64,000 bases of DNA from Christiangramia sabulilitoris (GCF_007050985.1 NZ_VHSF01000002.1:248001-312000); one strand, 5' to 3'. Numbered from the stretch's first letter, positions 45,177 through 55,734 are shown. Notes: generated by a model from the sequence alone, not told the origin. A program made the numbers and translations.

Positions 45177-45215
45177 AACCTGCGTTTCTGAATGGAGATG
45201 CAGGTTCTTTTTTTT
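45177..45215 (+). terminator. Orphan intrinsic terminator (possible small RNA end)
   Basis: Stem AACCTGC/GCAGGTT (45177-45183 with 45200-45206), extended inside by TCT/AGA, and a T run to 45215. It points right, but the gene to its left runs left from 45050, so it terminates no known gene. It may end a small RNA from 45051-45177 or a read-through from the antisense side. Confidence 0.6.
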
Positions 45216-45251
45216 AAAAAAAATCATGTAACAAAATATTCCGGCATTCGT

Positions 45252-45326
45252 TGTTATAGTACAAGGTCATTAAAGTATGAGGTATTGTGACCATCTATTA
45301 TGCAATACCAAGTAACTTGTATAACA
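45252..45326 (+). promoter_or_regulatory. Nested inverted repeats in the TonB receptor leader
   Basis: Outer arms TGTTATA-gt-ACAAG (45252-45265) and CTTGTATAACA (45316-45326); inner arms GGTATTG (45281-45287) and CAATACC (45303-45309). A third pair, GGTCA (45265-45269) and TGACC (45288-45292), overlaps the base of the outer left arm and could compete with it. May be a structured leader or operator; no known riboswitch is recognised. Confidence 0.4.
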
Positions 45327-45351
45327 TTATTCATCAAAAATCAATCAAAAA

Positions 45352-47715
45352 ATGAGACAATTATTTTTTAGCTTTTTATTTCTTTTTACCACATTCATCA
45401 GTATGGCATCTACAGATCCAACCGGGAAAATTTCAGGATCTGTAATAGATGAAGAATTAAATGAACCTATCCCTTTTGCTACTATTATTATTAACGACAT
45501 GGATGGAAACCTTGTTACCGGGATCACTTCCAGTGACGATGGCACCTTCCAGATCAAAGATATTAAAGCTGGTGATTATGTTTTCAAAATTCAGTTTATA
45601 GGCTACAAAACCTACCAAAGAGAAATACATATAGACCGCAACAATACCAAAATTGAAATAGGAACCATAAAATTGGTGCCAGATATCGCCATGCTGGACG
45701 AAACGGTTGTTATCGCTGAAAGAACAACTATAGAGCAACGGGTAGACCGCAAGGTTATCAATGTAGGTAAAGATCTTATGACCACCGGAGCCAGCGCTTC
45801 TGAGATCATGAATAATATTCCTTCTGTTAATGTAGACCAGGATGGAAATATTGCTCTTCGCGGAAACTCTAATGTCAGGATCCTGGTGGACGGTAAACCA
45901 ACCAATATGGATCCGGCACAGTTGCTGAAGCAGATCCCTTCTACTTCTATTAAGAGCATAGAATTGATCACGAATCCATCTGCGAAATACAATCCGGAAG
46001 GAATGAGCGGGATCATAAATATCGTATTGCATAAAAATGCGAATAAAGGATTTAACGGGAATCTTTCCACAGGACTTACCGTGGGTGAGAACACAAGGTT
46101 TAACGGGACCCTGGATATGAACTACAGAACAGGAAAACTGAATTTCTATACAAATCTAGGAACCGATTTTGGCCCCAGAGAGAATGGTGGAACCATTTTT
46201 CTTCCTGAGCAGAACATTGAACAAACCTTTAAGGTCGATAACCAAAGAGAATCATACCTATACAAAGTTGGTGTAGATTATTACTTAAATGATAAAAATA
46301 CCTTGTCTTTTTATACCAACCAGAGTCTATTTGAAGGTGGGCCAGATGGATTTATCGCGGTAAGAGATCTAAGTGATGCTAGCATGAATATCACTCAGCT
46401 TCTAAACATGAACATGGATAACAGAAATTCATCTTATAACTTACTTTTTGACCATGATTTTGAAAAGGACGGTCATGATATCCAGTTCGAGTTAGATTTC
46501 AATGACTTTGCTGAAGATGAAAACACCCTGATAGATTTCGAAGAAACTAATCAAGGCCTTGTGCCTTATAGAGACTTCGTAGAAGAAAGCCGAGAAAATT
46601 TCACCGGAAACATCGATTATGTGAATCCGTTAAGTGACGTTTCAAACCTGGAAATGGGAGCCGAGGTAAGACTTCTGAACACAGATAATGCTTATCAGAC
46701 CACCAAGCCTGTTTTCGACAATAGCGAATACCAGTATAAAAGGGATATTTATAGTTTTTATACCACCTTCGGGCAGAATTTTGAAAAATGGTCCTATCAA
46801 TTTGGAGCAAGACTTGAAAGTTTTAATGTAGACGCAACTTATAATAGAGAACTGGTTTTCGAAGACGATTATTTCACAGTGTATCCTTCAGGATTTATAA
46901 GCTATACGCCGGGTGAAAAGAATTCATACCAGTTGAGCTTTAGCCGAAGAGTGGACAGACCAGGTTTTGGGCAGGTAAATCCAATACGTGAAGTAGCCTC
47001 CCCAAGATTGACCGTTGCAGGAAATCCAGAGTTACTGCCGCAATTTACCAATTCTATTGAGTTTAATTATACTCGCAAACTTGGAAAAAAAGGAAGTATC
47101 ACCAGTGGAGTTTTCTATAGAAGAACTGTAGATGAGATCAACCAGGTATTCGACAATCAGGAAGGAGATCCGGGATCTATATTCTTGACTTTTGACAACT
47201 TTGATTCTAATGACTCTTATGGAGCTGAATTTTCTGCCAACTATAAATTCACCGACTGGTGGAGTACGAACACCGGATTAGAAATATATGGGCAGACCCT
47301 TAAGGGAGTTGCGGGAACTGAGTTCATAGAGATAGATAATAAAGCGTTCACCTTTAGAACCAATCATAATTTTAAAGCGACTGAATCTCTTACCTTTTCA
47401 CTTTTCGGATTTTACCGAAGTAAAAGTCAGGACCTTCAGTTAGATGTAAAACCTCTCTACTTCATGAACCTGGGGGCGCGATATTCCTTCCTTGAAGATA
47501 ATAAGGCAACCCTAAGCCTGAATTTTAATGATGTTTTCGACACCCAGGAATTCAGGGTTACAGATGGACGCCCTATTGAACAAAGAGGAAGGTTCAAAGG
47601 TGAAACCCAAACCGTCTATCTTGGTTTCTCTTACAGGTTCGGTGGCGGAAAGAACAAAGCTTTAAAACGTAAAAGTCGTGAAAATGACGATGAAGGTGGC
47701 GGCGGAGTATTCTAG
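45352..47715 (+). CDS. TonB-dependent outer-membrane receptor (OMP beta-barrel family)
   Basis: A 787-residue outer-membrane protein. A signal peptide (about 1-20) is followed by a carboxypeptidase-like regulatory domain (about 25-105: ISGSVIDEELNEPIPFATI), a plug domain (about 120-210: GASASEIMNNIPSVNVDQDGNI, ALRGNSNVRILVDGKP) and a barrel of roughly 570 residues that ends with GFSYRFGGGKNK and a Gly-rich tail ending in Phe. It belongs to the receptors without a SusD partner; no SusD gene is beside it. The ligand is unknown. It has an unusually structured leader and is followed by a strong terminator. Confidence 0.93.
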   Translation: MRQLFFSFLFLFTTFISMASTDPTGKISGSVIDEELNEPIPFATIIINDMDGNLVTGITSSDDGTFQIKDIKAGDYVFKIQFIGYKTYQREIHIDRNNTKIEIGTIKLVPDIAMLDETVVIAERTTIEQRVDRKVINVGKDLMTTGASASEIMNNIPSVNVDQDGNIALRGNSNVRILVDGKPTNMDPAQLLKQIPSTSIKSIELITNPSAKYNPEGMSGIINIVLHKNANKGFNGNLSTGLTVGENTRFNGTLDMNYRTGKLNFYTNLGTDFGPRENGGTIFLPEQNIEQTFKVDNQRESYLYKVGVDYYLNDKNTLSFYTNQSLFEGGPDGFIAVRDLSDASMNITQLLNMNMDNRNSSYNLLFDHDFEKDGHDIQFELDFNDFAEDENTLIDFEETNQGLVPYRDFVEESRENFTGNIDYVNPLSDVSNLEMGAEVRLLNTDNAYQTTKPVFDNSEYQYKRDIYSFYTTFGQNFEKWSYQFGARLESFNVDATYNRELVFEDDYFTVYPSGFISYTPGEKNSYQLSFSRRVDRPGFGQVNPIREVASPRLTVAGNPELLPQFTNSIEFNYTRKLGKKGSITSGVFYRRTVDEINQVFDNQEGDPGSIFLTFDNFDSNDSYGAEFSANYKFTDWWSTNTGLEIYGQTLKGVAGTEFIEIDNKAFTFRTNHNFKATESLTFSLFGFYRSKSQDLQLDVKPLYFMNLGARYSFLEDNKATLSLNFNDVFDTQEFRVTDGRPIEQRGRFKGETQTVYLGFSYRFGGGKNKALKRKSRENDDEGGGGVF

Positions 47716-47728
47716 TTGAAATTTTAAC

Positions 47729-47762
47729 CAAAAAAGCCCCGGCAACTTGCCGGGGCTTTTTA
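47729..47762. terminator. Bidirectional terminator between the receptor and ABC-F genes
   Basis: Stem GCCCCGGC/GCCGGGGC (47735-47742 with 47748-47755), loop AACTT, with runs of six As and seven Ts on the two sides. Confidence 0.92.
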
Positions 47763-47781
47763 ATATTTTATGAATAAAGAA

Positions 47782-49419
<1,638 letters not shown>

Positions 49420-49430
49420 TTAATTTTTTG

Positions 49431-49438
49431 CAAAAGTA
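49431..49438 (-). promoter_or_regulatory. -7 element (TACTTTTG) of the ABC-F gene
   Basis: Exact TAnnTTTG on the minus strand, 23 nt before the ATG at 49407. Confidence 0.5.
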
Positions 49439-49577
49439 GTTATAATCGTCTTCACTAAGAAAGATTAACGTTTTAATTATGTGTTTTAACGCACGCTTAA
49501 CATAGCGCCCACACGGGTGGATATATATTTGTTAAAAAATGGGGCTAACCGAATGGCCTCCTTGCCCATTACTATAA

Positions 49578-50990
49578 ATGAAGTACTTTCTTTTAATCGC
49601 CTTTAGCTGTGCGCTACTGTTCTCCGGATGCAATAAAAAATCTTCCGAAGACAATAGTATTTACGTTGGTGGTCAAATAAATAATCCTGAAACAGATTAC
49701 GTTGTAATTTCAAGAGAAAATAAAATCATAGATACATTATTGCTCGATGAGAAAAATCAATTTGGCAAAACCTATGAAAATTTAGAGGGAGGGATATATA
49801 CTTTCAAACACCCACCAGAAAGCCAGATCATGTATATGGAGCCCGGAGACAGTGTAGTAATCTACCTTAACACCATGGCTTTTGACGAATCACTCAATTT
49901 TAGCGGCAAAGGCTCCAGCAAAAGTAATTTTTTACTGGAAATGTTCTTAAAGAACCAGGACGACAACGATCTTATCCTTACATATTATAAAATTGAGCCT
50001 ACGGAATTTGCCAAGATCACAGATTCTATTAAGGAAACAAGACTGCGCAGGCTTGAGGAACTTACCGAAAAAAATGATTTTTCTGAAGAATTTTTGAAGA
50101 TCGCGAGAGCAAGCATAGACTATGAATATTATGACCTTAGGGAGCGATATACTTTTTTGATTAGGAAGTATTATAATAAATTTTCTGATGAGATCCCGGA
50201 AGATTTTAATGCCTACCGTTCAGAAATTAATTTCAATGACAAAGATCTGCAGGATTATTATGTTTATACGAATTTAATAGATGATTACCTGCGCTCAAAA
50301 TCTATAGAACAATGCAAGGAAAATCATAGCAATCATCGTAATTGCTTAAATATTAACACTTTCAGGAATATTAAGCACAGAATGCTGCTCATAGATTCCC
50401 TAACAGAGCTGAAGACGCTTAAAAATGAATTTCTTGAAAGACTAACTGCCCAGGCGATTACCATGGCCGACAGAGAAAGTAGGCTGGATTCGATATTAAA
50501 CCTTCTGGAAAGTATTAATTATTCAAATCTTAAGAATGCAAAAGAACTAGCTGAGATCCAAAAAAATTATTTTGTTGGCAGCTCATTAAAAAATCTTCAG
50601 GCGCAAAACACAAATGGTGAGATCATCACCTATGACCAGGTTATTAATAAACCAACGATCACCTATGCTTGGTCTATTTATGCCCCCGCTCATCACCGCT
50701 GGCAACATCAGATAATTGAGGACCTGAAAAAGAAATATCCCGAGTTAAACTTTCTTGGAGTGAATATAGACCTAGGTGAACGGGAAGAATGGTTAAGGAC
50801 CCTGGAAACCTTTGGTTACGATAAGGATAATGAATATCAAATTGTAAACCGGGCACCTTCTAAAGAAACCTATAGAAAATACCTCAATAAGGTTATTTTC
50901 ATTAACAGTAATGCGGTTATTGAAAGAGGCGATATTCAGTTTGGCAGCCCCGAATTTGAACAGGATATCCTGGAATTCATAAACCGATAA
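49578..50990 (+). CDS. TlpA-like lipoprotein lacking the CxxC motif
   Basis: A 470-residue lipoprotein: signal peptide with acylated Cys18 (LLFSGC). The N-terminal part (about 30-130) looks like the beta-rich DUF4369-type domain of Bacteroidetes AhpC/TlpA proteins, followed by a long helical region. The last 130 residues have a thioredoxin-like fold (LKNLQAQNTNGEIITYDQVINKPTITYAWSIYAPAHHRWQ, then KYPELNFLGVNIDL and VIFINSNAVI), but where redox members have WxxxC-x-x-C this protein reads SIYAPAHH (about 366-373), so it cannot be an ordinary disulfide reductase. Function is unknown; a binding or scaffolding role is possible. Confidence 0.83.
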   Translation: MKYFLLIAFSCALLFSGCNKKSSEDNSIYVGGQINNPETDYVVISRENKIIDTLLLDEKNQFGKTYENLEGGIYTFKHPPESQIMYMEPGDSVVIYLNTMAFDESLNFSGKGSSKSNFLLEMFLKNQDDNDLILTYYKIEPTEFAKITDSIKETRLRRLEELTEKNDFSEEFLKIARASIDYEYYDLRERYTFLIRKYYNKFSDEIPEDFNAYRSEINFNDKDLQDYYVYTNLIDDYLRSKSIEQCKENHSNHRNCLNINTFRNIKHRMLLIDSLTELKTLKNEFLERLTAQAITMADRESRLDSILNLLESINYSNLKNAKELAEIQKNYFVGSSLKNLQAQNTNGEIITYDQVINKPTITYAWSIYAPAHHRWQHQIIEDLKKKYPELNFLGVNIDLGEREEWLRTLETFGYDKDNEYQIVNRAPSKETYRKYLNKVIFINSNAVIERGDIQFGSPEFEQDILEFINR

Positions 50991-51018
50991 AAAAAAGGCC
51001 ATCTTTTAAGATAGCCTT
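50991..51018 (-). terminator. Terminator of the transaldolase gene
   Basis: On the minus strand, AAGGCTATCTT pairs with AAGATGGCCTT with one A-C mismatch, followed by seven Ts. The plus-strand side has little T tail, so it mainly serves the leftward gene. Confidence 0.8.
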
Positions 51019-51042
51019 CCCTTCAATTAATTTTATCCTTAC

Positions 51043-51699
51043 TTATTTATTTCCTTTCTTATAATCTGCAAGAAACTTTTCCAGACCAATATCAGTTAAA
51101 GGATGCTTAAGCAATCCTTCTATAGATGAAAGTGGTCCGGTCATAACATCGGCACCAAGCTTAGCACATTCTATTACGTGCATTGTATGTCTTACCGATG
51201 CGGCAAGGATTTCTGTTTCAAAACCGTAGTTATCATAGATAAGCCGTATCTCTGCGATCAGGTTAAGACCATCTGTAGAGATATCATCAAGCCTGCCTAT
51301 AAAAGGAGAAACATAAGTTGCTCCTGCTTTGGCCGCCAATAATGCCTGTCCTGCTGAAAACACAAGCGTACAGTTGGTTCTTATCCCTTTATCGCTAAAA
51401 TATTTAAGCGCTTTAACTCCTTCTTTGATCATTGGAACCTTAACAACGATCTGGTCGTGTAGTTCTGCCAGCTCCTCGCCTTCTCTCACCATCCCGTCAA
51501 AATCTGTAGAGATCACTTCTGCACTAACATCCCCGTCTACCAGGTCACAGATCTTTTTGTAATGCTTGAATATATTGTCTTTCCCGGTAATACCCTCCTT
51601 AGCCATTAACGAAGGATTGGTAGTAACCCCATCCAGCACTCCAAGATCCTGTGCTTCTTTGATCTGATCCAGATTGGCTGTATCAATAAAAAATTTCAT
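51043..51699 (-). CDS. Small transaldolase / fructose-6-phosphate aldolase family
   Basis: A 218-residue transaldolase-like enzyme of the short subfamily, in which the catalytic Schiff-base Lys lies in [13 protein letters not shown]. Other conserved parts are [29 protein letters not shown] and SPFIGRLDD. Short family members may act as transaldolase or as fructose-6-phosphate aldolase; the sequence does not decide which, but transaldolase is likelier in this lineage. It is a single gene, closed by its own terminator and followed on the other side by the SDR gene 53 nt upstream. Confidence 0.93.
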   Translation of the reverse strand: MKFFIDTANLDQIKEAQDLGVLDGVTTNPSLMAKEGITGKDNIFKHYKKICDLVDGDVSAEVISTDFDGMVREGEELAELHDQIVVKVPMIKEGVKALKYFSDKGIRTNCTLVFSAGQALLAAKAGATYVSPFIGRLDDISTDGLNLIAEIRLIYDNYGFETEILAASVRHTMHVIECAKLGADVMTGPLSSIEGLLKHPLTDIGLEKFLADYKKGNK

Positions 51700-51752
51700 A
51701 GTTGTGTGTTATTTTGAATATTAATGAAATATGTTTCGTGATTGAGATAAAA

Positions 51753-52574
51753 TTACAATTTATAATGCTTCATAAGCATCTTCTCGTAGAGTTTATCTGG
51801 CAGTAAACTTTTCAACTTTACAGAGAGTTTCTGCAGTCGCTCACCCACTTTATAATGCACATTTGGCTCCGGTGTTTCGATGATCTTATGGATTTCCCTG
51901 GCCATTAACTCGGGATCCTGGCCCGCATCCACATGCTCATTCATAAGATCCAGGGTTTTCCCATAAACTGTCTCATATGGCGAGCCCTTAGTGACAGGCG
52001 CATGATACCTGCCTGAGGCAATATTAGTTGCAAAATCTCCCGGGGCCACATTGGTCATTTTAATTCCGAACTGTTTGATCTCCATTCGGTAAGCCTCTGC
52101 TGTGATCTCAAGAGCCCCTTTGGTAGCCGAATAGATCCCGCGATATGGAAGCCCCATATACCCGGCAATGGAAGTCACATTTATAATTAGACCACTTTTT
52201 TGGTTTCTCATTACCGGCAAAACATGTTTGATCATATTAAGCGGTCCAAAGTAATTGGTATTAAATGCCTTCTGAATTTCGACCTGGGGAGTTTCTTCAA
52301 TGGGTCCGGTTATACCAACCCCGGCATTATTAATAAGAATATCTATTCTGCCCTCTTTATCTGAAACGAATTTTACAGCCTCGATAATACTTCGTTCGCT
52401 AGTAACATCCAATTGTATAAAATTAAACTCTCCGGCAGAAGAATTTTTAACTTTCCTGCTGGTACCATAGACAATAAAATTCCGTTTGCTGAGATAGGTC
52501 GCGATAGATTTTCCGATACCGGAAGAAGCGCCTGTAATTAGTACTACTTTTTTAGAAGATTCCCCGTTTTTCAT
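51753..52574 (-). CDS. Short-chain dehydrogenase/reductase
   Basis: A 273-residue SDR. The coenzyme motif TGASSGIGKSIA is near residues 15-26, the NNAGVG motif follows, and the catalytic Ser-Tyr-Lys set is in NVTSIAGYMGLPYRGIYSATKGAL (Tyr and Lys spaced YxxxK). Preference for NADH or NADPH cannot be judged well; the substrate is unknown. I start at ATG 52574 (MKNGESSKKVVLITG), since the upstream reading would overlap the terminator of the SRP RNA. A CATATTTG element, one mismatch from the -7 consensus, lies 6 nt before this ATG. Confidence 0.9.
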   Translation of the reverse strand: MKNGESSKKVVLITGASSGIGKSIATYLSKRNFIVYGTSRKVKNSSAGEFNFIQLDVTSERSIIEAVKFVSDKEGRIDILINNAGVGITGPIEETPQVEIQKAFNTNYFGPLNMIKHVLPVMRNQKSGLIINVTSIAGYMGLPYRGIYSATKGALEITAEAYRMEIKQFGIKMTNVAPGDFATNIASGRYHAPVTKGSPYETVYGKTLDLMNEHVDAGQDPELMAREIHKIIETPEPNVHYKVGERLQKLSVKLKSLLPDKLYEKMLMKHYKL

Positions 52575-52614
52575 ATCGCACAAATATGCAATAAATTTAG
52601 GACTTGGTAGAAAC

Positions 52615-52620
52615 AAAAAA
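52615..52620 (-). terminator. T run ending the SRP RNA gene
   Basis: Six Ts on the minus strand directly behind the closing terminal helix of the SRP RNA, which thus doubles as the terminator stem. Confidence 0.7.
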
Positions 52621-52621
52621 T

Positions 52622-52715
52622 GGCAAGCGACCCACATCACACCGCTACGACCGCCTACCCTTGCTGCGTTCCCGCCCTGGGGGATTCAGCAGGAGCTGGT
52701 TGTGTGGGACTTGCC
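52622..52715 (-). ncRNA. ffs: Signal recognition particle RNA (small, 4.5S type)
   Basis: Reading the minus strand gives a 94-nt RNA with the bacterial small SRP layout. The ends pair (GGCAAGTCCCACAC at the 5' end with GTGTGATGTGGGTCGCTTGCC-type 3' end) and the core holds the apical GCG-GGAA-CGC hairpin with the flanking CCAGG and AGCAAGG internal-loop bases that Ffh binds. Six Ts follow immediately. It forms the SRP with Ffh and docks on FtsY, which is encoded at 34.4 kb. It lies alone between the SDR and glutaminyl cyclase genes with its own complete promoter. The exact ends are inferred from pairing. Confidence 0.92.
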
Positions 52716-52719
52716 GGTG

Positions 52720-52749
52720 CAAATATACAATCTTTGTATATTTAGGCAA
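52720..52749 (-). promoter_or_regulatory. Full promoter of the SRP RNA gene
   Basis: Minus strand: TTG (52747-52749), 19-nt spacer, TATATTTG (52720-52727), and then 4 nt to the first base of the RNA. Both boxes match the Bacteroidetes sigma-ABfr consensus at normal spacing. Confidence 0.72.
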
Positions 52750-52803
52750 GCTTTTTTTAATGCGAATTGGTTAATTTAGCTCAGTTTTCAAGCCTATTTT
52801 ACA

Positions 52804-53859
52804 ATGAACAAATTCAACTTACTGTTACTCTTTATTTTAAGCCTTTTTATTTTTTCCTGCGGAAGTAACAATGGAAGTAAAAAATCTGATTTTTCTATTC
52901 AGCTAAATGAAAATAAGTCTCAATTTTCCCTTGATGATAAGCTTCAGGCCTCCATCCTTAATAAAAAGAACAGAAGCATAGATTCAGTATCTTTTTATTT
53001 TGGAGATCTTTATTTAAAAAGTTCTAAAACCGGAAAGGATTTCAGCTTAAATCTGGAAAATGCTTTACTCGGTAACCATACTCTTAAGGCAATTGTATAT
53101 ACTGAAGAGGTCACAGATACCATTACTACAGATATTAAGATCCTGAATTCAAAAGCACCCGTCGTGTACACTTATGAGATCATAAATTCTTACCCCCATG
53201 ATATCACTTCTTACACCCAGGGATTGGAATTTGATGGTGATATTCTTTACGAGAGTATAGGGCAATATGGAGAGTCAAAACTACGCAAGCTGGATCTTGA
53301 ATCTGGCGAAGTACTGAAGGAGATAAAACTAGACGATCAATATTTTGCAGAAGGCCTTACCGTGCTGGACGATAAACTATACCAGCTTACCTGGCAGGAA
53401 GGCGAGGGTTTTATTTATGACCTGGAAACATTTGAACGCACCGGTACTTTTGGATATAACCAAAGCAAGGAAGGTTGGGGACTTTGTAACAATGGAGAAA
53501 AAATCTTTAAGAGTGACGGGACAGAAAAAATATGGATCCTGGATCCTGAAACTTTAGCAGAACAATCCTATATACAGCCTACCACGCATAAATCTGTTTC
53601 CACGAAATTCAATGAACTGGAATGGGTAAATGGAAAGATTTATGCCAACACATATCAGAAAGATGGTGTGGCCATTATAAATCCTGAAAACGGAGCCATC
53701 GAAGGTTTGATCAACTTTAAGGATTTGAGAAATCAGGTGACTCAACATGATAAACTGGACGTACTCAATGGAATTGCCTATAACCCTGAAGAAGACAGAC
53801 TTTATGTAACCGGTAAGAACTGGGATAAGATTTTCGAGGTAAAGATCATACAGAAATAA
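52804..53859 (+). CDS. Glutaminyl-peptide cyclotransferase lipoprotein
   Basis: A 351-residue lipoprotein: signal peptide with acylated Cys19 (FIFSC). An Ig-like stretch (about 30-115) precedes the five-bladed propeller of type I glutaminyl cyclase (about 120-350): YPHDITSYTQGLEF, ESIGQYGESKLRKLDLESGEV, FAEGLTVLDDKLYQLTWQEG, KEGWGLCNNGEKIFKSDG, FNELEWVNGKIYAN. The enzyme turns N-terminal Gln into pyroglutamate, a modification frequent on exported Bacteroidetes proteins after signal peptide cleavage. Its stop overlaps the start of the thioesterase gene (TAATG). Confidence 0.94.
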   Translation: MNKFNLLLLFILSLFIFSCGSNNGSKKSDFSIQLNENKSQFSLDDKLQASILNKKNRSIDSVSFYFGDLYLKSSKTGKDFSLNLENALLGNHTLKAIVYTEEVTDTITTDIKILNSKAPVVYTYEIINSYPHDITSYTQGLEFDGDILYESIGQYGESKLRKLDLESGEVLKEIKLDDQYFAEGLTVLDDKLYQLTWQEGEGFIYDLETFERTGTFGYNQSKEGWGLCNNGEKIFKSDGTEKIWILDPETLAEQSYIQPTTHKSVSTKFNELEWVNGKIYANTYQKDGVAIINPENGAIEGLINFKDLRNQVTQHDKLDVLNGIAYNPEEDRLYVTGKNWDKIFEVKIIQK

Positions 53860-54263
53860 TGGAGGTTACCCCAGAAATATATCAGAAACATCTGGTTGTT
53901 GAAAAGAAACACCTCGATAAGCAAAAGCATGTAAATAACGTTCAGTACGTACAGTGGGTGCAGGATGTAGCCGAAGAGCATTGGGAAAAGCGTGCTACCA
54001 AAGAACAAAAACAAGATGTACTCTGGGTGGTAGTTAAGCATGAAATAAGCTATAAGATGGAAGCGTTTCTGGGTGACCATATTTGCCTGGAAACATATGT
54101 GCACGAGACGACCCACGTCACTTCCCAGAGATTTGTATTTATAAAAAATGCCCATACCGGAAAACTTCTGGCAGAGGCCAAAACCACCTGGTGTTTACTG
54201 GATGCTAAATCAAAAAAGCCGGTTAAGATTTCTGAAGAAATGAAACAGGTGTTTCAGCAATAG
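53859..54263 (+). CDS. Acyl-CoA thioesterase (hotdog fold, YbgC-like)
   Basis: A 134-residue hotdog thioesterase. The family motif HVNNVQYVQWVQDVAEEHW is near residues 26-44, where the Asp or similar residue of related 4HBT enzymes is replaced by Asn, as in several YbgC-like forms. It is followed by WVVVKHEISYKMEAFLGD and RFVFIKNAHTGKLLAEA. It is expected to hydrolyse acyl-CoA; chain-length preference is unknown. The start overlaps the glutaminyl cyclase stop by 1 nt, so it is translated by coupling although functions differ. A strong palindromic terminator follows. Confidence 0.88.
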   Translation: MEVTPEIYQKHLVVEKKHLDKQKHVNNVQYVQWVQDVAEEHWEKRATKEQKQDVLWVVVKHEISYKMEAFLGDHICLETYVHETTHVTSQRFVFIKNAHTGKLLAEAKTTWCLLDAKSKKPVKISEEMKQVFQQ

Positions 54264-54300
54264 TCTGCAAAATCCTTCGGGTTAAATAAATTTTAAAACC

Positions 54301-54330
54301 AAAAAAGCCATTCATGCGAATGGCTTTTTT
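54301..54330. terminator. Bidirectional terminator between thioesterase and glyA
   Basis: Thirteen-bp stem AAAAAAGCCATTC/GAATGGCTTTTTT (54301-54313 with 54318-54330), loop ATGC. Confidence 0.94.
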
Positions 54331-54350
54331 CAATTTTATAATTCTTGTTT

Positions 54351-55625
54351 TTAAGCATTAAAAAGTGGCCTTCCATACATCATGGAATTAACCTCTTTTT
54401 TAACTTCTTCTATTTCAGAATCATTATCGATATTGTTGATCACACGGTCAATAAGGTCAACGATCTTAGACATATCCTCTTCCATAAGGCCACGGGTTGT
54501 GACTGCCGGGGTTCCTATCCTTATTCCTGAAGTCACGAAGGGTGATTTATCATCGAATGGCACCATATTTTTGTTCACGGTAATATCTGCTTTTCCCAGA
54601 GCTTCTTCAGCCTCTTTCCCGCTAACATTTTTGTTTCTCAAATCGATAAGCATCATGTGGTTATCTGTCCCTCCCGAGATCACCTGGTAATCCTTTTCCA
54701 CAAATGCTTTAGCAAGTACCTTAGCATTTTTCTTTACTCTAACCTGGTAATGTAAAAATTCATCGGTAAGAGCCTCACCAAACGCAACCGCTTTAGCAGC
54801 AATAATATGCTCTAATGGACCACCCTGATTTCCTGGGAAAATTCCGGAGTTCAATAAAGCAGACATCTTCTTTAGATTCCCGTTCTTTAATTTCTCTCCG
54901 AAAGGATTATCAAAATCCCTGCCCATCATAATAATCCCACCTCTGGGCCCACGCAATGTTTTATGGGTGGTAGAAGTAACGATATGACAATGCTCTATGG
55001 GATCACTGATCAATCCTTTGGCAATTAATCCTGCCGGGTGAGCGATATCTGCTAATAATATAGCATTAACGCTATCTGCGATCTCCCTGAATCTTTTATA
55101 ATCTATCTCTCTGGAATAAGCAGATGCACCGGCGATGATCATTTTTGGCTTCTCCCTTTTTGCTATCTCTGCAACCGCATCATAATCAATAAGGCCGGTT
55201 TCTTTATCGACCCCATAAAAGACAGGATCATATAATTTACCAGAAAAATTTACCGGTGAACCATGAGTAAGATGACCACCGTGAGATAGGTCAAAACCAA
55301 GGAATTTATCACCCGGTTTCATACAGGCATGAAATACGGCAGTATTAGCCTGAGAACCTGAATGAGGTTGCACGTTGGCATATTCGGCATTGAACAATTC
55401 TTTGAGACGATCTATCGCAAGTTGCTCTACCTTATCTACCACTTCACAACCACCATAATATCGTTTTCCGGGGTAACCTTCAGCATATTTATTTGTTAGC
55501 ACAGATCCGGCCGCTTCAAGTACCGCATCGCTCACAAAATTTTCACTTGCAATAAGCTCTAAACCATTTAATTGGCGCTCTTTTTCTTCAGCTATTAAAT
55601 CAAATACTTCTGTGTCTTGTTGCAT
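54351..55625 (-). CDS. glyA: Serine hydroxymethyltransferase
   Basis: A 424-residue SHMT, which interconverts serine and glycine while charging tetrahydrofolate with a one-carbon unit. The PLP Lys is K222 in [14 protein letters not shown]; the opening [24 protein letters not shown] and the ADIAHPAGL segment match the family. Length is normal. It is a single gene with about 110 nt to the divergent fahA gene. On its own strand, TGTATTTG (one mismatch from the -7 consensus) lies about 45 nt upstream, and an AAAGGA purine run close to the ATG may act as a ribosome site, unusual in this window. Confidence 0.97.
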   Translation of the reverse strand: MQQDTEVFDLIAEEKERQLNGLELIASENFVSDAVLEAAGSVLTNKYAEGYPGKRYYGGCEVVDKVEQLAIDRLKELFNAEYANVQPHSGSQANTAVFHACMKPGDKFLGFDLSHGGHLTHGSPVNFSGKLYDPVFYGVDKETGLIDYDAVAEIAKREKPKMIIAGASAYSREIDYKRFREIADSVNAILLADIAHPAGLIAKGLISDPIEHCHIVTSTTHKTLRGPRGGIIMMGRDFDNPFGEKLKNGNLKKMSALLNSGIFPGNQGGPLEHIIAAKAVAFGEALTDEFLHYQVRVKKNAKVLAKAFVEKDYQVISGGTDNHMMLIDLRNKNVSGKEAEEALGKADITVNKNMVPFDDKSPFVTSGIRIGTPAVTTRGLMEEDMSKIVDLIDRVINNIDNDSEIEEVKKEVNSMMYGRPLFNA

Positions 55626-55691
55626 TACAATCCTTTACGTTAAATATTCGGTAAAAGTAACAAATACATTCGGTTAATTACAGGAAAATAA

Positions 55692-55699
55692 TATATTTG
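55692..55699 (+). promoter_or_regulatory. -7 element (TATATTTG) of fahA
   Basis: Exact TAnnTTTG 35 nt before the ATG at 55735, predicting a leader of about 30 nt. Confidence 0.5.
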
Positions 55700-55734
55700 A
55701 GTCAACTAGATTTTAACAAAAAACCAACATTTTT

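Noticed and set aside
45457-46094. Two long leftward frames (191 and 160 codons) antisense to the TonB receptor
   Set aside because: They cover the conserved plug domain and have no family features.
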